From assembly GCA_009937605.1 (NCBI GenBank), contig JAACFG010000011.1, forward strand, positions 1 to 35,417: 35,417 nucleotides of DNA, in the 5' to 3' direction. The first letter of the stretch is position 1. Each line of letters starts with the position of its first letter. Under the pieces are notes generated by a model. The model ran no database searches. It worked only from the letters and a program-made list of their open reading frames with translations, and had not been told where the DNA came from. Below are positions 1 through 8,937 of the stretch, piece by piece. Both the position numbers and the translations under genes were made by a program. This DNA comes from Gammaproteobacteria bacterium. GTDB taxonomy: Bacteria > Pseudomonadota > Gammaproteobacteria > Steroidobacterales > Woeseiaceae.

Positions 1-672
1 TACGCGCAGATGGGTGTGGAGCTCAAGTACCTGATCACCGCCAGTTTCATGGCAGCGCCGGGTGGGCTGATGATGGCCAAGATCATGATGCCGGAGACCG
101 CGGCACACGAGGAGGCACCGGAGCAGGAAGAGATCGAAGAGGAAGATCCGCCCGTCAATATTTTCGAAGCGATCGGCAATGGCGCGATAATCGGTATGAA
201 CGTCGCGCTCAGTGTCGGGGCGATGCTGGTCGCTTTCGTCGGTCTCATTTATCTGATCAATGGTCTGCTTGGCCTCTTCGGGGGGCTGATCGGTGTCGAT
301 GACCTGACCGTCCAGTGGGTGCTGGGCAAGCTGTTCGCACCGATCGCTTTCCTGATCGGCGTACCCTGGGGGGAGGCCATTCAGGCAGGCAGCCTGATCG
401 GTCAGAAGCTCGTTATCAATGAGTTCTACGCGTTTGTCAGCTTCATTGAAATCAAGGAAACGCTCTCGCCGTACACGCAGCTCGTCGTCACGTTTGCACT
501 GTGTGGATTCTCCAATCTCGCATCAATCGCGATTCTCCTTGGCGGACTGGGCGCTATTGCGCCCACCCGGCGCCACGATATTGCAAGACTTGGTCTAAAG
601 GCGGTCATTGGAGGTACACTGGTCAACCTTTTAAACGCATCGCTTGCCGGGTTCTTTTTCGCCCTGCAGTAG
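1..672 (+). CDS. CNT-family nucleoside permease, C-terminal part (5' end outside window)
   Basis: The reading frame is open from the first base, so this is the C-terminal ~223 residues of a concentrative nucleoside transporter, an inner-membrane ion-coupled nucleoside importer. It aligns by eye along its whole length with the complete CNT at 10308-11528: both have LKYL, FMAAPGG and MAKI near the start of the visible part, then a charged cytoplasmic loop, then NEF and LCGF-x-N-xx-S motifs. In characterised CNTs the last two line the nucleoside site. The loop here is unusually acidic, with about ten Glu/Asp in 20 residues. The stop lies 12 bp before deoB, so the two are probably co-transcribed. 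Family assignment is secure; the substrate range is not visible. Confidence 0.93.
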   Translation, partial: YAQMGVELKYLITASFMAAPGGLMMAKIMMPETAAHEEAPEQEEIEEEDPPVNIFEAIGNGAIIGMNVALSVGAMLVAFVGLIYLINGLLGLFGGLIGVDDLTVQWVLGKLFAPIAFLIGVPWGEAIQAGSLIGQKLVINEFYAFVSFIEIKETLSPYTQLVVTFALCGFSNLASIAILLGGLGAIAPTRRHDIARLGLKAVIGGTLVNLLNASLAGFFFALQ

Positions 673-684
673 ATAAACAGGAAT

Positions 685-1887
685 ATGGCCAGAGCAATCA
701 TTCTCGTTCTCGACTCTTTCGGCATTGGCGCGACGGCCGATGCTGAGTCATTTGGTGACACCGGTTCGGACACGCTGGGCAACATAGCCCGGGAGCGAGC
801 CAGCGCCGGCCGGCCTTTGCAATTACCGAACCTGGCGAAACTCGGGCTGTTCCATGCCGGGCAGGAAAGCACGGGAAAATTCGCCACCGACGTTGATACC
901 GACGTCGAGATCATCGGTGCGTACGGACACGCCGCGGAAATGTCGAGCGGCAAGGATACGCCCAGTGGCCATTGGGAGATTGCGGGAGTGCCGGTCCTGT
1001 TCGACTGGGGTTACTTCACGGGAAAGACCGACACGTTCCCGCCCGAATTACTTGAGAAACTGATTGAAAGGGCGGATTTGCCGGGTGTTATCGGCAATTG
1101 TCACGCCTCGGGCACGACGATCATCGCCGAACTCGGTGATGAGCACGTGCGCACCGGCAAACCGATTGTCTATACATCGGCCGACAGTGTCTTCCAGATC
1201 GCATGCCACGAGGAGGCATTTGGTCTCGAGCGCCTGTACGAACTCTGTGATATCGCGCGCGAACTTGTCGATGACTACAACATCGGTCGTATCATCGCCC
1301 GGCCGTTCGTCGGCGATGGCCCTGATACCTATGCTCGTACCGCCAATCGCCGGGACCTGACGACGCCACCGCACGCGCCGACCGTGCTTGACAAACTGGT
1401 TGCCAATGGCGGTGACGTTATCAGCATCGGGAAAATCGCCGATATCTACGCACACCAGGGCATTACACAAAAGGTCAAAGCAAGCGGCAACGCGGCACTG
1501 TTCGATGCCACGCTCGATGCCGTGCGCACGGCTGGGGACGATACAATTGTCTTCACGAATTTCGTCGACTTCGACATGCTGTACGGTCACCGCCGCGATG
1601 TAGAAGGCTACGCGACCGCGCTCGAGTATTTTGATGGACGTCTGCCCGAAGTGCTTGAACTCATGAAAGAGGACGACCTGCTCGTCCTGTGTGCCGATCA
1701 CGGTTGCGATCCGACGTGGCCGGGCAGTGACCACACGCGCGAGCACATTCCGGTGCTCGCATACGGGGCAGGACTCAGGGCTGGCTCACTGGGTCAGCGC
1801 GAGACCTTCGCCGATATCGGGCAGAGCCTGGCCGCGCATTTCGGCCTCGAGCCTATGGATTACGGCAAGAGTTTTCTGAGTGAATAG
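685..1887 (+). CDS. deoB: Phosphopentomutase
   Basis: Interconverts (deoxy)ribose 1-phosphate and 5-phosphate in the cytosol, linking nucleoside phosphorolysis to central metabolism. The 400-residue length matches the family (E. coli DeoB is about 407). It belongs to the alkaline phosphatase superfamily: an N-terminal metal-binding DSFGIGA begins at residue 10, a TSADS segment sits near residue 165, and the C-terminal ADHGCDP and SDHTREH clusters carry further metal-binding Asp and His residues. The ATG follows an AGGA-like site in the 12-bp gap after the CNT gene. It partners functionally with deoA at 8938. No deoxyribose-phosphate aldolase (deoC) is present in the window, so if one exists it lies elsewhere. 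The next gene overlaps its last 8 bp. Confidence 0.97.
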   Translation: MARAIILVLDSFGIGATADAESFGDTGSDTLGNIARERASAGRPLQLPNLAKLGLFHAGQESTGKFATDVDTDVEIIGAYGHAAEMSSGKDTPSGHWEIAGVPVLFDWGYFTGKTDTFPPELLEKLIERADLPGVIGNCHASGTTIIAELGDEHVRTGKPIVYTSADSVFQIACHEEAFGLERLYELCDIARELVDDYNIGRIIARPFVGDGPDTYARTANRRDLTTPPHAPTVLDKLVANGGDVISIGKIADIYAHQGITQKVKASGNAALFDATLDAVRTAGDDTIVFTNFVDFDMLYGHRRDVEGYATALEYFDGRLPEVLELMKEDDLLVLCADHGCDPTWPGSDHTREHIPVLAYGAGLRAGSLGQRETFADIGQSLAAHFGLEPMDYGKSFLSE

Positions 1888-3709
1888 TATTTTCGCAGAG
1901 CTCAAGCGGCGTAACGTCATTCGAGTTGCGGGCATGTATGCGGTGGTTGGCTGGGTGCTGGCTCAGATCGGGACGACGCTTGAGGAGACCATGGGGCTCC
2001 CTGCCTGGTTCGATGGCCTTATCGTTGCCCTGCTGCTTATCGGGTTTCCAATCGCACTGATACTCGCGTGGGCTTTCGAACTAACCCCGGAAGGCATGGT
2101 GAAGACGGAGGCTGTGCCCGAGGGTGAGAGCATTACGGCGGAGACCGCTCGGAAACTCGACTATGCGATCGTCTTCGGACTGGTGCTGCTGGTGGCCACA
2201 GTTCTCTGGCAGAGCAGCGGTACTGATGTGGTTGTTGTTGATAATGAAGTCGACACGGCGAGCGAACTGACGACCGGGAGTGCGGCAGAAGACACCTCGA
2301 TCGCGGTATTGCCATTTGCTGACCTTTCTCCGGCGAGTGATCAGGAGTATTTTTCGGATGGCATTGCCGAGGAGATACTCAACGTTCTTGTTGGTGTCAA
2401 AGGACTGGAAGTTACGTCACGAACATCATCGTTTCAGTTCAAGGGTGCGGATCTGGGCATTCCGGCTATCGCGAAATCCCTGAACGTACGGCACGTCGTC
2501 GAGGGCAGTGTGCGCAAGTCCGGTGAGACCATTCGAGTCACAGCACAGCTCATCGACGCCGATAACGACAAGCATCTGTGGTCGGACACATTTGATCGTC
2601 CACTCACCACAGAGAACATCTTCGCAATTCAGGACGAGATTGCGAAATCGATCGTTATGGCGCTGAGTGACACGCTCGGTATCGGGCGCCTCGAACCTGT
2701 TGAAGTTGTACCTGTTACAGAGAACCTGACCGCGTACGAATTGTTCCTGCAGGCACGGCCCCTGTTCCTCGCACGACTGGATCTCGATGTTGCCGACGAG
2801 TTGCTGGCCAGGGCCCTTGAGCGGGATCCCGAATTTTCAGAAGTGTGGGAAATGAGAGCGGCGCTTCAGACTCTGAAGTTTGAGTATGGCTATTCCGATT
2901 TGGCGATTGATGAAGCTGATCAGCTGGGCAACGAGTTTGCAGAGCGCGCGCTTTCATTGGAACCGAGAAGTGCAACGGCCATGGCAGTTATTGCAAAGGT
3001 AGACGGCAATGCCGCTCAGGCTCTCCGGAGAAAGGTGAACCTGGCAAGCGTCATCGCTGATTTCGACAAGGCTCTGGAGATAGAGCCGCGAAACGCATCG
3101 GCCCTGCTTTGGCGCGGGCTGCGTTATCTTGCGATCGGTGATCTTGACGCCTCACTCGAGGATTTTACGAAATGCCTGGAGTATGAGATCTACTACACGC
3201 CTTGCATGGAGAACTACTACACCACCCTGGCAGCCATGGGTCGCGATGAGGAAGCGATTACAGCATATTTGGAAGGCCTCAACACGAGCACCGTGCAGGT
3301 CGGGTATTCCCACCTTCCCTTGCTTGCGCGAAATGGCGAAGAAATAGCGTTCAAGTCGGCAACGAACAACGAGCATCTACTTCAGGGGTGGCGTCGGCAT
3401 GACGAGTTGTGGCTCGCCTACCAGAATCCGGAGCAGGATCACTCTGAGTTGATCGAGTCCGTTCGTAACTACGTGGACAATAGAGAAGGAGCGTATGAGG
3501 AAATCGCAGAATTTGTCGTGCAACCACTCGGCATGGGTTGGCGTATCCCTGACACGCTGCTTCTTTGGGATGCATCTTTGAAACACTATCGTCAGACCAG
3601 CGAATTCAAGACCTACATTCGCGAATCCGGCGTATTTGAGTATTGGCAGGCCGCAGGTTTTCCCCCTCAGTGCCGGCCAGTTGGCAGGAACGATTTCGAG
3701 TGCGACTAG
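1880..3709 (+). CDS. Membrane-anchored TolB-like/TPR protein
   Basis: This 609-residue protein starts at a GTG overlapping the deoB stop. The start is supported by the N-terminus (FAELKRRNV followed by a hydrophobic segment), which is typical of this family. Three membrane segments are visible, at about residues 15-33, 43-66 and 93-110. After them comes a TolB-amino-terminal-like domain (AVLPFADLS, then YFSDGIAEE, then [10 protein letters not shown] and TAQLIDA, about 140-265) and a TPR-like helical repeat region to the end. Related proteins often carry an adenylate cyclase or winged-helix domain in front; none is present here. Its role is unknown. A membrane signalling or scaffold function is a guess from architecture. 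It shares the deoB transcript, and its stop codon overlaps that of the convergent thioesterase gene. Confidence 0.85.
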   Translation: MNSIFAELKRRNVIRVAGMYAVVGWVLAQIGTTLEETMGLPAWFDGLIVALLLIGFPIALILAWAFELTPEGMVKTEAVPEGESITAETARKLDYAIVFGLVLLVATVLWQSSGTDVVVVDNEVDTASELTTGSAAEDTSIAVLPFADLSPASDQEYFSDGIAEEILNVLVGVKGLEVTSRTSSFQFKGADLGIPAIAKSLNVRHVVEGSVRKSGETIRVTAQLIDADNDKHLWSDTFDRPLTTENIFAIQDEIAKSIVMALSDTLGIGRLEPVEVVPVTENLTAYELFLQARPLFLARLDLDVADELLARALERDPEFSEVWEMRAALQTLKFEYGYSDLAIDEADQLGNEFAERALSLEPRSATAMAVIAKVDGNAAQALRRKVNLASVIADFDKALEIEPRNASALLWRGLRYLAIGDLDASLEDFTKCLEYEIYYTPCMENYYTTLAAMGRDEEAITAYLEGLNTSTVQVGYSHLPLLARNGEEIAFKSATNNEHLLQGWRRHDELWLAYQNPEQDHSELIESVRNYVDNREGAYEEIAEFVVQPLGMGWRIPDTLLLWDASLKHYRQTSEFKTYIRESGVFEYWQAAGFPPQCRPVGRNDFECD

Positions 3710-4170
3710 ACCGAGCCCTTCCACGAATCCGGAACCCGAACCGCGATCACTTCGCCTTCAGCAGTTTGAACATCACCTGAGAAGACACGGCATTTCACCA
3801 GCGTCTTGCGCTCGCCGAACTCCTCGATCGTGGCGCGTAGTTCGAGATCCTTGTTGATCGGCGTCGGAGCGAGGTAGTTAACAGTCAGTCGGCCTGTCAC
3901 ACACCAGATTTCAGGTGCCGCGCCGATTTCGCGACCCTCCTGCAGGTAGTAGTTCGACAGGGCCGTCCCGACGCTGTGGCAGTCGATCAGGCTCGCGATC
4001 GTACCGCCGTAGACATAGTGCTCCGGGCCCGCGCACTGCTCCTGTCTTGGCGTGTAGCGACAAACGCATTCGTCACCGTGCCAGTGGCTCTTGATCTGCA
4101 TCCCTTTGTCATTGTCGGCGCCACAGCCATAGCAATGATTGTGCGGTAGCAGGTCCTGGATGGCGGTCAT
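3706..4170 (-). CDS. PaaI-like hotdog-fold thioesterase
   Basis: This 154-residue protein has the single-hotdog layout of PaaI/YbgC-type acyl-CoA thioesterases: an N-terminal HNHCYGCG segment, then YGGTIASLIDCHSVGTA. The latter corresponds to the family's GG..a.l.D helix, which carries the catalytic acidic residue, and is followed by TVNYLAP-type beta strands. It starts 3 bp after the stop of the lipoprotein amidohydrolase and is probably translated from the same mRNA, with only a weak ribosome site. The substrate cannot be predicted, and the protein has no obvious place in nucleoside metabolism. The family call is firm; the function is open. Confidence 0.88.
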   Translation of the reverse strand: MTAIQDLLPHNHCYGCGADNDKGMQIKSHWHGDECVCRYTPRQEQCAGPEHYVYGGTIASLIDCHSVGTALSNYYLQEGREIGAAPEIWCVTGRLTVNYLAPTPINKDLELRATIEEFGERKTLVKCRVFSGDVQTAEGEVIAVRVPDSWKGSV

Positions 4171-4173
4171 GCG

Positions 4174-5619
4174 TTATTTCGCCCGGTTTCTGTTGTCGAG
4201 CGCGGCCTGGATTCTCGCCGCAAGTGCGCTGGCTTCCGCTGCAACGCGCGAGGTATCGATCGTGAGCATCTCGCGTTCCCTCATCAGAATTTCTCCATCG
4301 ACAACAACGGAGGCGACATCCTGTTCATCACTGACGAATACAAGATGCGAAATGACGTTGTATGTCGGCACGTGGTGCACGTCTTCAAATGCTACCTGGA
4401 TCAGGTCAGCACGCTTACCGACTTCGAGAGAACCGATCGTGTCACCGAGGCCGATTGCCGTGGCGCCACCGCTGGTCGCCATGCCCAGCACGGTCGTGGC
4501 CGGAATGACTTCCGGATTCATACGGTCGACCTTCTGCAGGAGTGAAGCGAGGCGCATCTCCTCCCACATATCGAGATCGTTATTACTGGCCGCGCCGTCT
4601 GTGCCGAGCCCAACGCGCACTCCGGCGTCCAGCATCTCGGTAATCGGTGAGATACCGGAGGCGATTTTCATATTGGATGTCGGATTATGAATCACACCGA
4701 CCTTGCGCTCGGCGAGAATCGGGATTTCTTCCTTCGTCGGCCAGACGACATGTGCCGCGATCGTCGGTCCCTCAAAGAAGCCGATCGATTCGTACAACTC
4801 GATGCTCGGCATCCCGTAGGTATCCTGTGAATACTGCAGTTCGAACGGGGACTCCGAGACATGGATGCTGATCGGCACACCGAGTTCCATCGCGGCAGCC
4901 CGTGTCGCCGCAAGTTGCTCGGCATTCAGTGTGTAATTCGCGTGCGGTCCGAATATTGGTGAGATACGGCTGTTCCTGCCTTGCCAGCGTTGGACGAAGC
5001 CGACGCCCTTGGCAATAGAGTCGTCGGCGTTCTCGGCATCGGGGCTACGTTGGTCGATGACAGTTGCGGAAATCATCGCGCGCATACCGCAGCTGTCGAC
5101 GACTTCGGCGATGGTATCGGGGAAGTAGTACATATCGACGAACGTCGTCGTGCCGCCACGAATCATTTCCCAGCAGGCAAGTTCGGTCCCGATGCGGACG
5201 AACTCCGAGTCAACGAATTCCACTTCGGCCGGAAAGATGTAGTTCTGCAGCCAATCCATAAGATCGAGATCATCGGCGACGCCGCGAAGCAGGGTCATGG
5301 CCGCATGGGAGTGTCCGTTGACAAGACCGGGCATGACGACCCGGTTGTTGCCGTCGAGCGTCTCTTTGGCTCTGTATTCGGCTTCGATGTCGGCCACGCT
5401 GCCGATCGCGATGATCAGGCCTTCGTCGATCGCGACTGCGCCGTTGTGCAGAACAGTCCCGGCCGGGTCCATCGTGACGATGTGATCGCCTCTCACGATC
5501 AGGTCGATACGCTCGTCGTCCGCAGAATCCGGGGCACCGGACGCTGGTTCACGAGGACCGCAAGCGGCGACTGATGCTAATAGAAAAAAGCTTATTAAAC
5601 AGTATCTTATTGTTGTCAT
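4174..5619 (-). CDS. Lipoprotein amidohydrolase of the MtaD/SsnA deaminase family
   Basis: This is a metal-dependent amidohydrolase of the group containing methylthioadenosine/S-adenosylhomocysteine deaminase and chlorohydrolases. Visible hallmarks are NGHSHAAMTLLRG (HxH metal site), IHVSES, the HVVWP histidine, NPTSNMKIASG and GLGTDGAASNN (final Asp). I start it at 5619, not at the in-frame ATG at 5670. The 5619 ATG has a GAGAGGGA ribosome site and opens a lipoprotein signal peptide ending VAAC at Cys20. Glycine at +2 does not signal inner-membrane retention. Family members are normally cytosolic, so the export signal is unusual. A periplasmic or surface deaminase of adenosine-like nucleosides would suit the neighbourhood, but the substrate is inferred. 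An extended -10 lies just upstream. Confidence 0.9.
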   Translation of the reverse strand: MTTIRYCLISFFLLASVAACGPREPASGAPDSADDERIDLIVRGDHIVTMDPAGTVLHNGAVAIDEGLIIAIGSVADIEAEYRAKETLDGNNRVVMPGLVNGHSHAAMTLLRGVADDLDLMDWLQNYIFPAEVEFVDSEFVRIGTELACWEMIRGGTTTFVDMYYFPDTIAEVVDSCGMRAMISATVIDQRSPDAENADDSIAKGVGFVQRWQGRNSRISPIFGPHANYTLNAEQLAATRAAAMELGVPISIHVSESPFELQYSQDTYGMPSIELYESIGFFEGPTIAAHVVWPTKEEIPILAERKVGVIHNPTSNMKIASGISPITEMLDAGVRVGLGTDGAASNNDLDMWEEMRLASLLQKVDRMNPEVIPATTVLGMATSGGATAIGLGDTIGSLEVGKRADLIQVAFEDVHHVPTYNVISHLVFVSDEQDVASVVVDGEILMREREMLTIDTSRVAAEASALAARIQAALDNRNRAK

Positions 5620-5638
5620 AGTTCCCTCTCCGACGCGT

Positions 5639-5644
5639 ATTGTA
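5639..5644 (-). promoter_or_regulatory. Predicted extended -10 for the lipoprotein amidohydrolase
   Basis: Read on the minus strand this is TACAAT preceded by TGC, an extended -10 element. The -35 match is poor. Initiation about 7 bases downstream would give a very short leader that still contains the GAGAGGGA ribosome site. It lies downstream of the terminator of the preceding TonB receptor, which supports a separate promoter for this gene. Seen by eye only. Confidence 0.4.
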
Positions 5645-5669
5645 GCACCGGGATTTAAGGCGATGGCCA

Positions 5670-5693
5670 ACGCCGCTCGCGCACATCCATGTA
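5670..5693. repeat. Dispersed 24-nt intergenic repeat, copy 1
   Basis: The segment contains GCACATCCATGTA and matches 26277-26300 at 21 of 24 positions. Both copies lie next to the poly-A side of a terminator serving a minus-strand TonB receptor. The core is an imperfect small palindrome (ACAT-CC-ATGT). It looks like a dispersed intergenic repeat family rather than coding sequence. Confidence 0.6.
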
Positions 5694-5694
5694 T

Positions 5695-5725
5695 AAAAAA
5701 AGAGCCGGCACAAGGCCGGCTCTTT
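5695..5725 (-). terminator. Rho-independent terminator of the TonB receptor gene
   Basis: On the minus strand an AAGAGCCGGC arm, a 5-nt loop and GCCGGCTCTT form a perfect 10-bp stem, followed by a run of T. It begins about 22 bp after the stop of the receptor gene at 5748-7901. It separates that gene from the amidohydrolase-thioesterase pair. Confidence 0.9.
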
Positions 5726-5747
5726 AGCGACTATCTGATCAGGAGAA

Positions 5748-7901
5748 TCAGAAGCTCTTGACCAGTCGCAGTCCGAATTCGCTCGCATCGTTACTCAGAA
5801 TCTGCAGGATATAGTCCCCGGTATTCAGGCGGGCGTTATCGTAGCGCTCGTCCGTCACATTACGACCGTAGAGACCCGCCGTGAATGAGCCATCCGGCGA
5901 GTGGTACGCGATATCGACGTTCAGCAATGCACGGCTGTCGATCGCCGTCAGACGGCCAGGATCCGAACTCGGCTCACCATACATATTGTCGCGATACGAG
6001 TAGTCCAGACGCATCCTGACTTCGGCGCCGCTTGCCAGCGGGATCGCCCACATCGGGCTTATCGACCAGGTGAGTTCCGGTGTCAATGGTGCAACCGGTT
6101 TCACGCCCTGCTGTTCGTCAACATCGACGTCGATGTAGCCAAGCGTTGCCTGGAACGAGAAATTATCCGTGAAGAAATACGTGTTTTCCCACTCGAAGCC
6201 GGTCGATGTCTGGTCGACGATCAGGTTCACGGTGCTGAAGCCGCCACCCGACGTGGTGCTAACCTGGTACGGAAGATCTGAGTACTCCGTCGTAAAGATC
6301 GCCGCGCTCATCGAGAAATGATCAGTGATCTGGCCCTTGATGCCGACCTCAAGGTTCGTGGCCGTGATGTTGTCGCTGGCTTTGAAGCAGTCGTCATCAT
6401 CATCCGGGTCGGTATCGGCAAACAGGCAGAACGGACGTGCCGGGTACTGGCCCGACTGGTAACCGGTTTGTACGGTCGCGTAGCCTGTCAGACCATTATC
6501 GAACGAATAATTTGCCGCCAGTTCCCAGGTAATCTCATCGAAGTCGCGACTATCGTCATAAGGTCCACTGCCAACATTGGTGAAAGCCGTCTTCTCGTCT
6601 TCCGTATAGCGCAGGCCGCCGGAAAGGCGAAACTTGTCTGTGAAGTCATAACCGAGATTGCCATAGATGGCCACGCTCGTAACATCCTGCGACAGGAAAA
6701 ACGTCCCGGGGAATGTCAGGAACACGGTCGGGTCCTGGTTGTTGAAGCCGTCTTCCTCGAAGTAGTAGAGGCCGGATACAAAGTCGAATGCACCCATGTC
6801 ACCACTGAACTGGAATTCAAGTGATGTCTGGTCCGCCTCGCCGGTCTCCGGGAATGACAGGAAGTCGTCAACAAAGCTGTCATCATCAAGACCTGCCTTG
6901 TACTCGGACGTACGGGTGCTGGCGATGATCTTCGAACTGTAGGTGTCATTCCAGTTCCAGTCCGCCGTCAACGAGAAGCCCTCTGCCTTGTTGGTCACGA
7001 TTGTCTGGCTGGCTTGCCCGGTGTTGTTATCGTAAGGATCGGAAGAAACGTCGGAATTGCGGTAGCCCGCGCCATACACAGCGCCGTTCGGCAATTCGTC
7101 GATCAATGTCGTGTAGGGACGAAGACCGCCTTCGCCGTCATTGGCGTCATAAGCCAGGACCAGCGAGAAATTGTCGCTCGGAGCGTAACGCAGGGCAGCG
7201 CGTCCATAAACTTCCTTCGTTTCGCCAACTTCGATGCCGGCATTCGGCAGATTCAGGAAATCGCCGAGCCCATCACGACTCCTGTAGCCGCCCGTGAATG
7301 CCAGGGCGACCGTATCCGAAAGATTCATGTCGGCGTAGAAATCACCATTGAGTCGTCCACGGCTGCCGACTTCGAGGCCAACCTTGGCACCTTCATTGGC
7401 GCCGGGCGTCTTGGTGATGATGTTGATCGCGCCACCGATGGAGTTACGGCCGTACAGGGTGCCCTGGGGACCGCGCAACACTTCGATACGCTCAATGTTG
7501 GTCAGGTTCCAGTTCTGGCCGACCTGGCGGCCCAGGTAGACACCGTCCACGTAGACGCTCACACCGGGGTCCGTGGTGATCAGGTGATCCTGCAGGCCAA
7601 TGCCACGAATGAACGGGTTGGCCGAGGAGATATGGCCGGCGGAAAACTGGGTGATATTGAGGTTCGGCACGAACTTGCCAATATCCACGATTTCGATAAT
7701 GCCTTGCTCGGCGAGCTTGTCGCCCTCAAATGCGCTGATCGCGATAGGCACCTCATAGATGCTGGCCTCGCGCTTGGTCGCTGTGACCATGATTTCTTCA
7801 ATAAGGGCGTCGTCACCATTCTGCGCGATCGCGGTTGGCGAAACGGCCAGCGCGGATGCAAGAGCAACGAACAGGAGACCCTTAACCTTGTGATTGTTCA
7901 T
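5748..7901 (-). CDS. TonB-dependent outer-membrane receptor (FecA/CirA-like)
   Basis: A 717-residue outer-membrane receptor. The signal peptide ends near residue 26 (SPTAIAQ). Next come a TonB-box-like segment (EEIMVTATKRE), a plug domain with NPFIRGIG, VYVDGVYLGR, IERIEVLRGPQGTLYGRN and GGAINIITK, and a long beta-barrel ending in Phe, as expected for barrel insertion. The ATG has a GGGGGA ribosome site. Receptors of this type move ligands across the outer membrane using TonB energy. The ligand is not readable from sequence. Neighbouring deaminase and nucleoside genes suggest nucleosides or oligonucleotides as a hypothesis only. It is transcribed alone: a terminator follows it, and a TATAAT -10 lies 72 bp upstream. 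Confidence 0.95.
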   Translation of the reverse strand: MNNHKVKGLLFVALASALAVSPTAIAQNGDDALIEEIMVTATKREASIYEVPIAISAFEGDKLAEQGIIEIVDIGKFVPNLNITQFSAGHISSANPFIRGIGLQDHLITTDPGVSVYVDGVYLGRQVGQNWNLTNIERIEVLRGPQGTLYGRNSIGGAINIITKTPGANEGAKVGLEVGSRGRLNGDFYADMNLSDTVALAFTGGYRSRDGLGDFLNLPNAGIEVGETKEVYGRAALRYAPSDNFSLVLAYDANDGEGGLRPYTTLIDELPNGAVYGAGYRNSDVSSDPYDNNTGQASQTIVTNKAEGFSLTADWNWNDTYSSKIIASTRTSEYKAGLDDDSFVDDFLSFPETGEADQTSLEFQFSGDMGAFDFVSGLYYFEEDGFNNQDPTVFLTFPGTFFLSQDVTSVAIYGNLGYDFTDKFRLSGGLRYTEDEKTAFTNVGSGPYDDSRDFDEITWELAANYSFDNGLTGYATVQTGYQSGQYPARPFCLFADTDPDDDDDCFKASDNITATNLEVGIKGQITDHFSMSAAIFTTEYSDLPYQVSTTSGGGFSTVNLIVDQTSTGFEWENTYFFTDNFSFQATLGYIDVDVDEQQGVKPVAPLTPELTWSISPMWAIPLASGAEVRMRLDYSYRDNMYGEPSSDPGRLTAIDSRALLNVDIAYHSPDGSFTAGLYGRNVTDERYDNARLNTGDYILQILSNDASEFGLRLVKSF

Positions 7902-7972
7902 ATTTTTCCCCCGAAGGAAAGGTTATGGTGCAGTGAATGGATAGCGGTTTGCCTGATATCCGGATGCAGCAG

Positions 7973-7978
7973 ATTATA
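7973..7978 (-). promoter_or_regulatory. Predicted -10 of the TonB receptor gene
   Basis: A perfect TATAAT on the minus strand, in the 128-bp divergent gap between this receptor and the dioxygenase operon. Initiation would give a leader of roughly 65 nt. No convincing -35 box sits at 16-18 bp, so an activator may be needed. Seen by eye only. Confidence 0.45.
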
Positions 7979-8029
7979 GCTCAATGTCCAGCTTGTTTGG
8001 CCCGTCTGCCTGCTCTAAGGTAATGTTCT

Positions 8030-8929
8030 GTGACCCATCAAAATGACATTCCAAAGACCATTCCGACCTTCGATGCTCCGCCCGATGGCCGCCTTTCAGC
8101 TGACATGGTCGCGGCCTATCGCGACGCCGGTGTCATCGTCCTGAAGGGTTTCGTGGGTGAAGAAGCGTGCACGCGATTGCGCCAACGCGCCATGGAAATG
8201 GTTGAAACGTTCGATCCGTCCGAAGTACGCAGCGTCTTCTCGTCAGCCATGCAGACGCAACACAATGACAGTTACTTTATTGACTCCGGCGACAAGATCC
8301 GATTCTTCCTGGAACAGGATGCGTTCGATGAAAGTGGCGAACTGCGCCAGGATAAGGAACACAGTCTGAATAAGTTGGGCCACGCCATGCACGACTGTGA
8401 CGCGGTGTTCGATCGCTTCTCACGGACACCTGAGCTGGCGGCGGCCGTTCGAGCTCTCGGTGTCGACGATCCGGCAATCGTGCAGTCGATGTACATTTTC
8501 AAGCCACCCAATATTGGCGGGGAAGTGGTTTGTCACCAGGACTCCACGTACATCTACACCGAACCCGAGTCTTGTGTTGGGTTCTGGTTCGCGCTCGAAG
8601 ACGCGACACTGGAGAATGGCTGTATGCAGTTCATTCCAGGCGCTCACAAGCTACCGCTCAAGAAACGTAACTATCGCAAGGCTGACGGCGAACTCGTTAT
8701 GGAGATACTCGATGACACGCCGTGGCCTGAGGAAAACAAGGTGGCCGCCGAAGCAGAAATGGGAACGCTGGTTATTTTCGATGGCCGTGCGCCCCACCTG
8801 AGCGCTGCGAATCGCTCGTCCAGGTCCCGACACGCGTATACGCTGCATGTAATTGATCAGAAATGCCATTACCCGGCAGAAAACTGGTTACAGCGCGGTG
8901 ACGACCTGCCGCTTCGTGGCTTCGACTAA
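8030..8929 (+). CDS. Phytanoyl-CoA dioxygenase (PhyH) family Fe(II)/2-oxoglutarate oxygenase
   Basis: This 299-residue protein has the double-stranded beta-helix iron site of the PhyH family: His169-x-Asp171 in CHQDST, distal His256 in APHLSAANRS, and downstream Arg residues (SRSRHAY) suited to binding 2-oxoglutarate. Its overall length and motif pattern resemble PHYHD1-type proteins more than lipid-specific phytanoyl-CoA hydroxylase. It starts at a GTG preceded by AAGG, and deoA starts only 8 bp after its stop. It is the first gene of a nucleoside-catabolism operon, so a nucleoside or nucleobase substrate is worth considering; this is inference. The oxygenase family is certain from the residues, the substrate is not. 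Confidence 0.9.
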   Translation: MTHQNDIPKTIPTFDAPPDGRLSADMVAAYRDAGVIVLKGFVGEEACTRLRQRAMEMVETFDPSEVRSVFSSAMQTQHNDSYFIDSGDKIRFFLEQDAFDESGELRQDKEHSLNKLGHAMHDCDAVFDRFSRTPELAAAVRALGVDDPAIVQSMYIFKPPNIGGEVVCHQDSTYIYTEPESCVGFWFALEDATLENGCMQFIPGAHKLPLKKRNYRKADGELVMEILDDTPWPEENKVAAEAEMGTLVIFDGRAPHLSAANRSSRSRHAYTLHVIDQKCHYPAENWLQRGDDLPLRGFD

Positions 8930-8937
8930 GGAATACC

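Noticed and set aside
7014..7979. A 321-codon + strand open frame opposite the first TonB receptor
   Set aside because: Shadow frame of a well-supported receptor; no ribosome site or domain.
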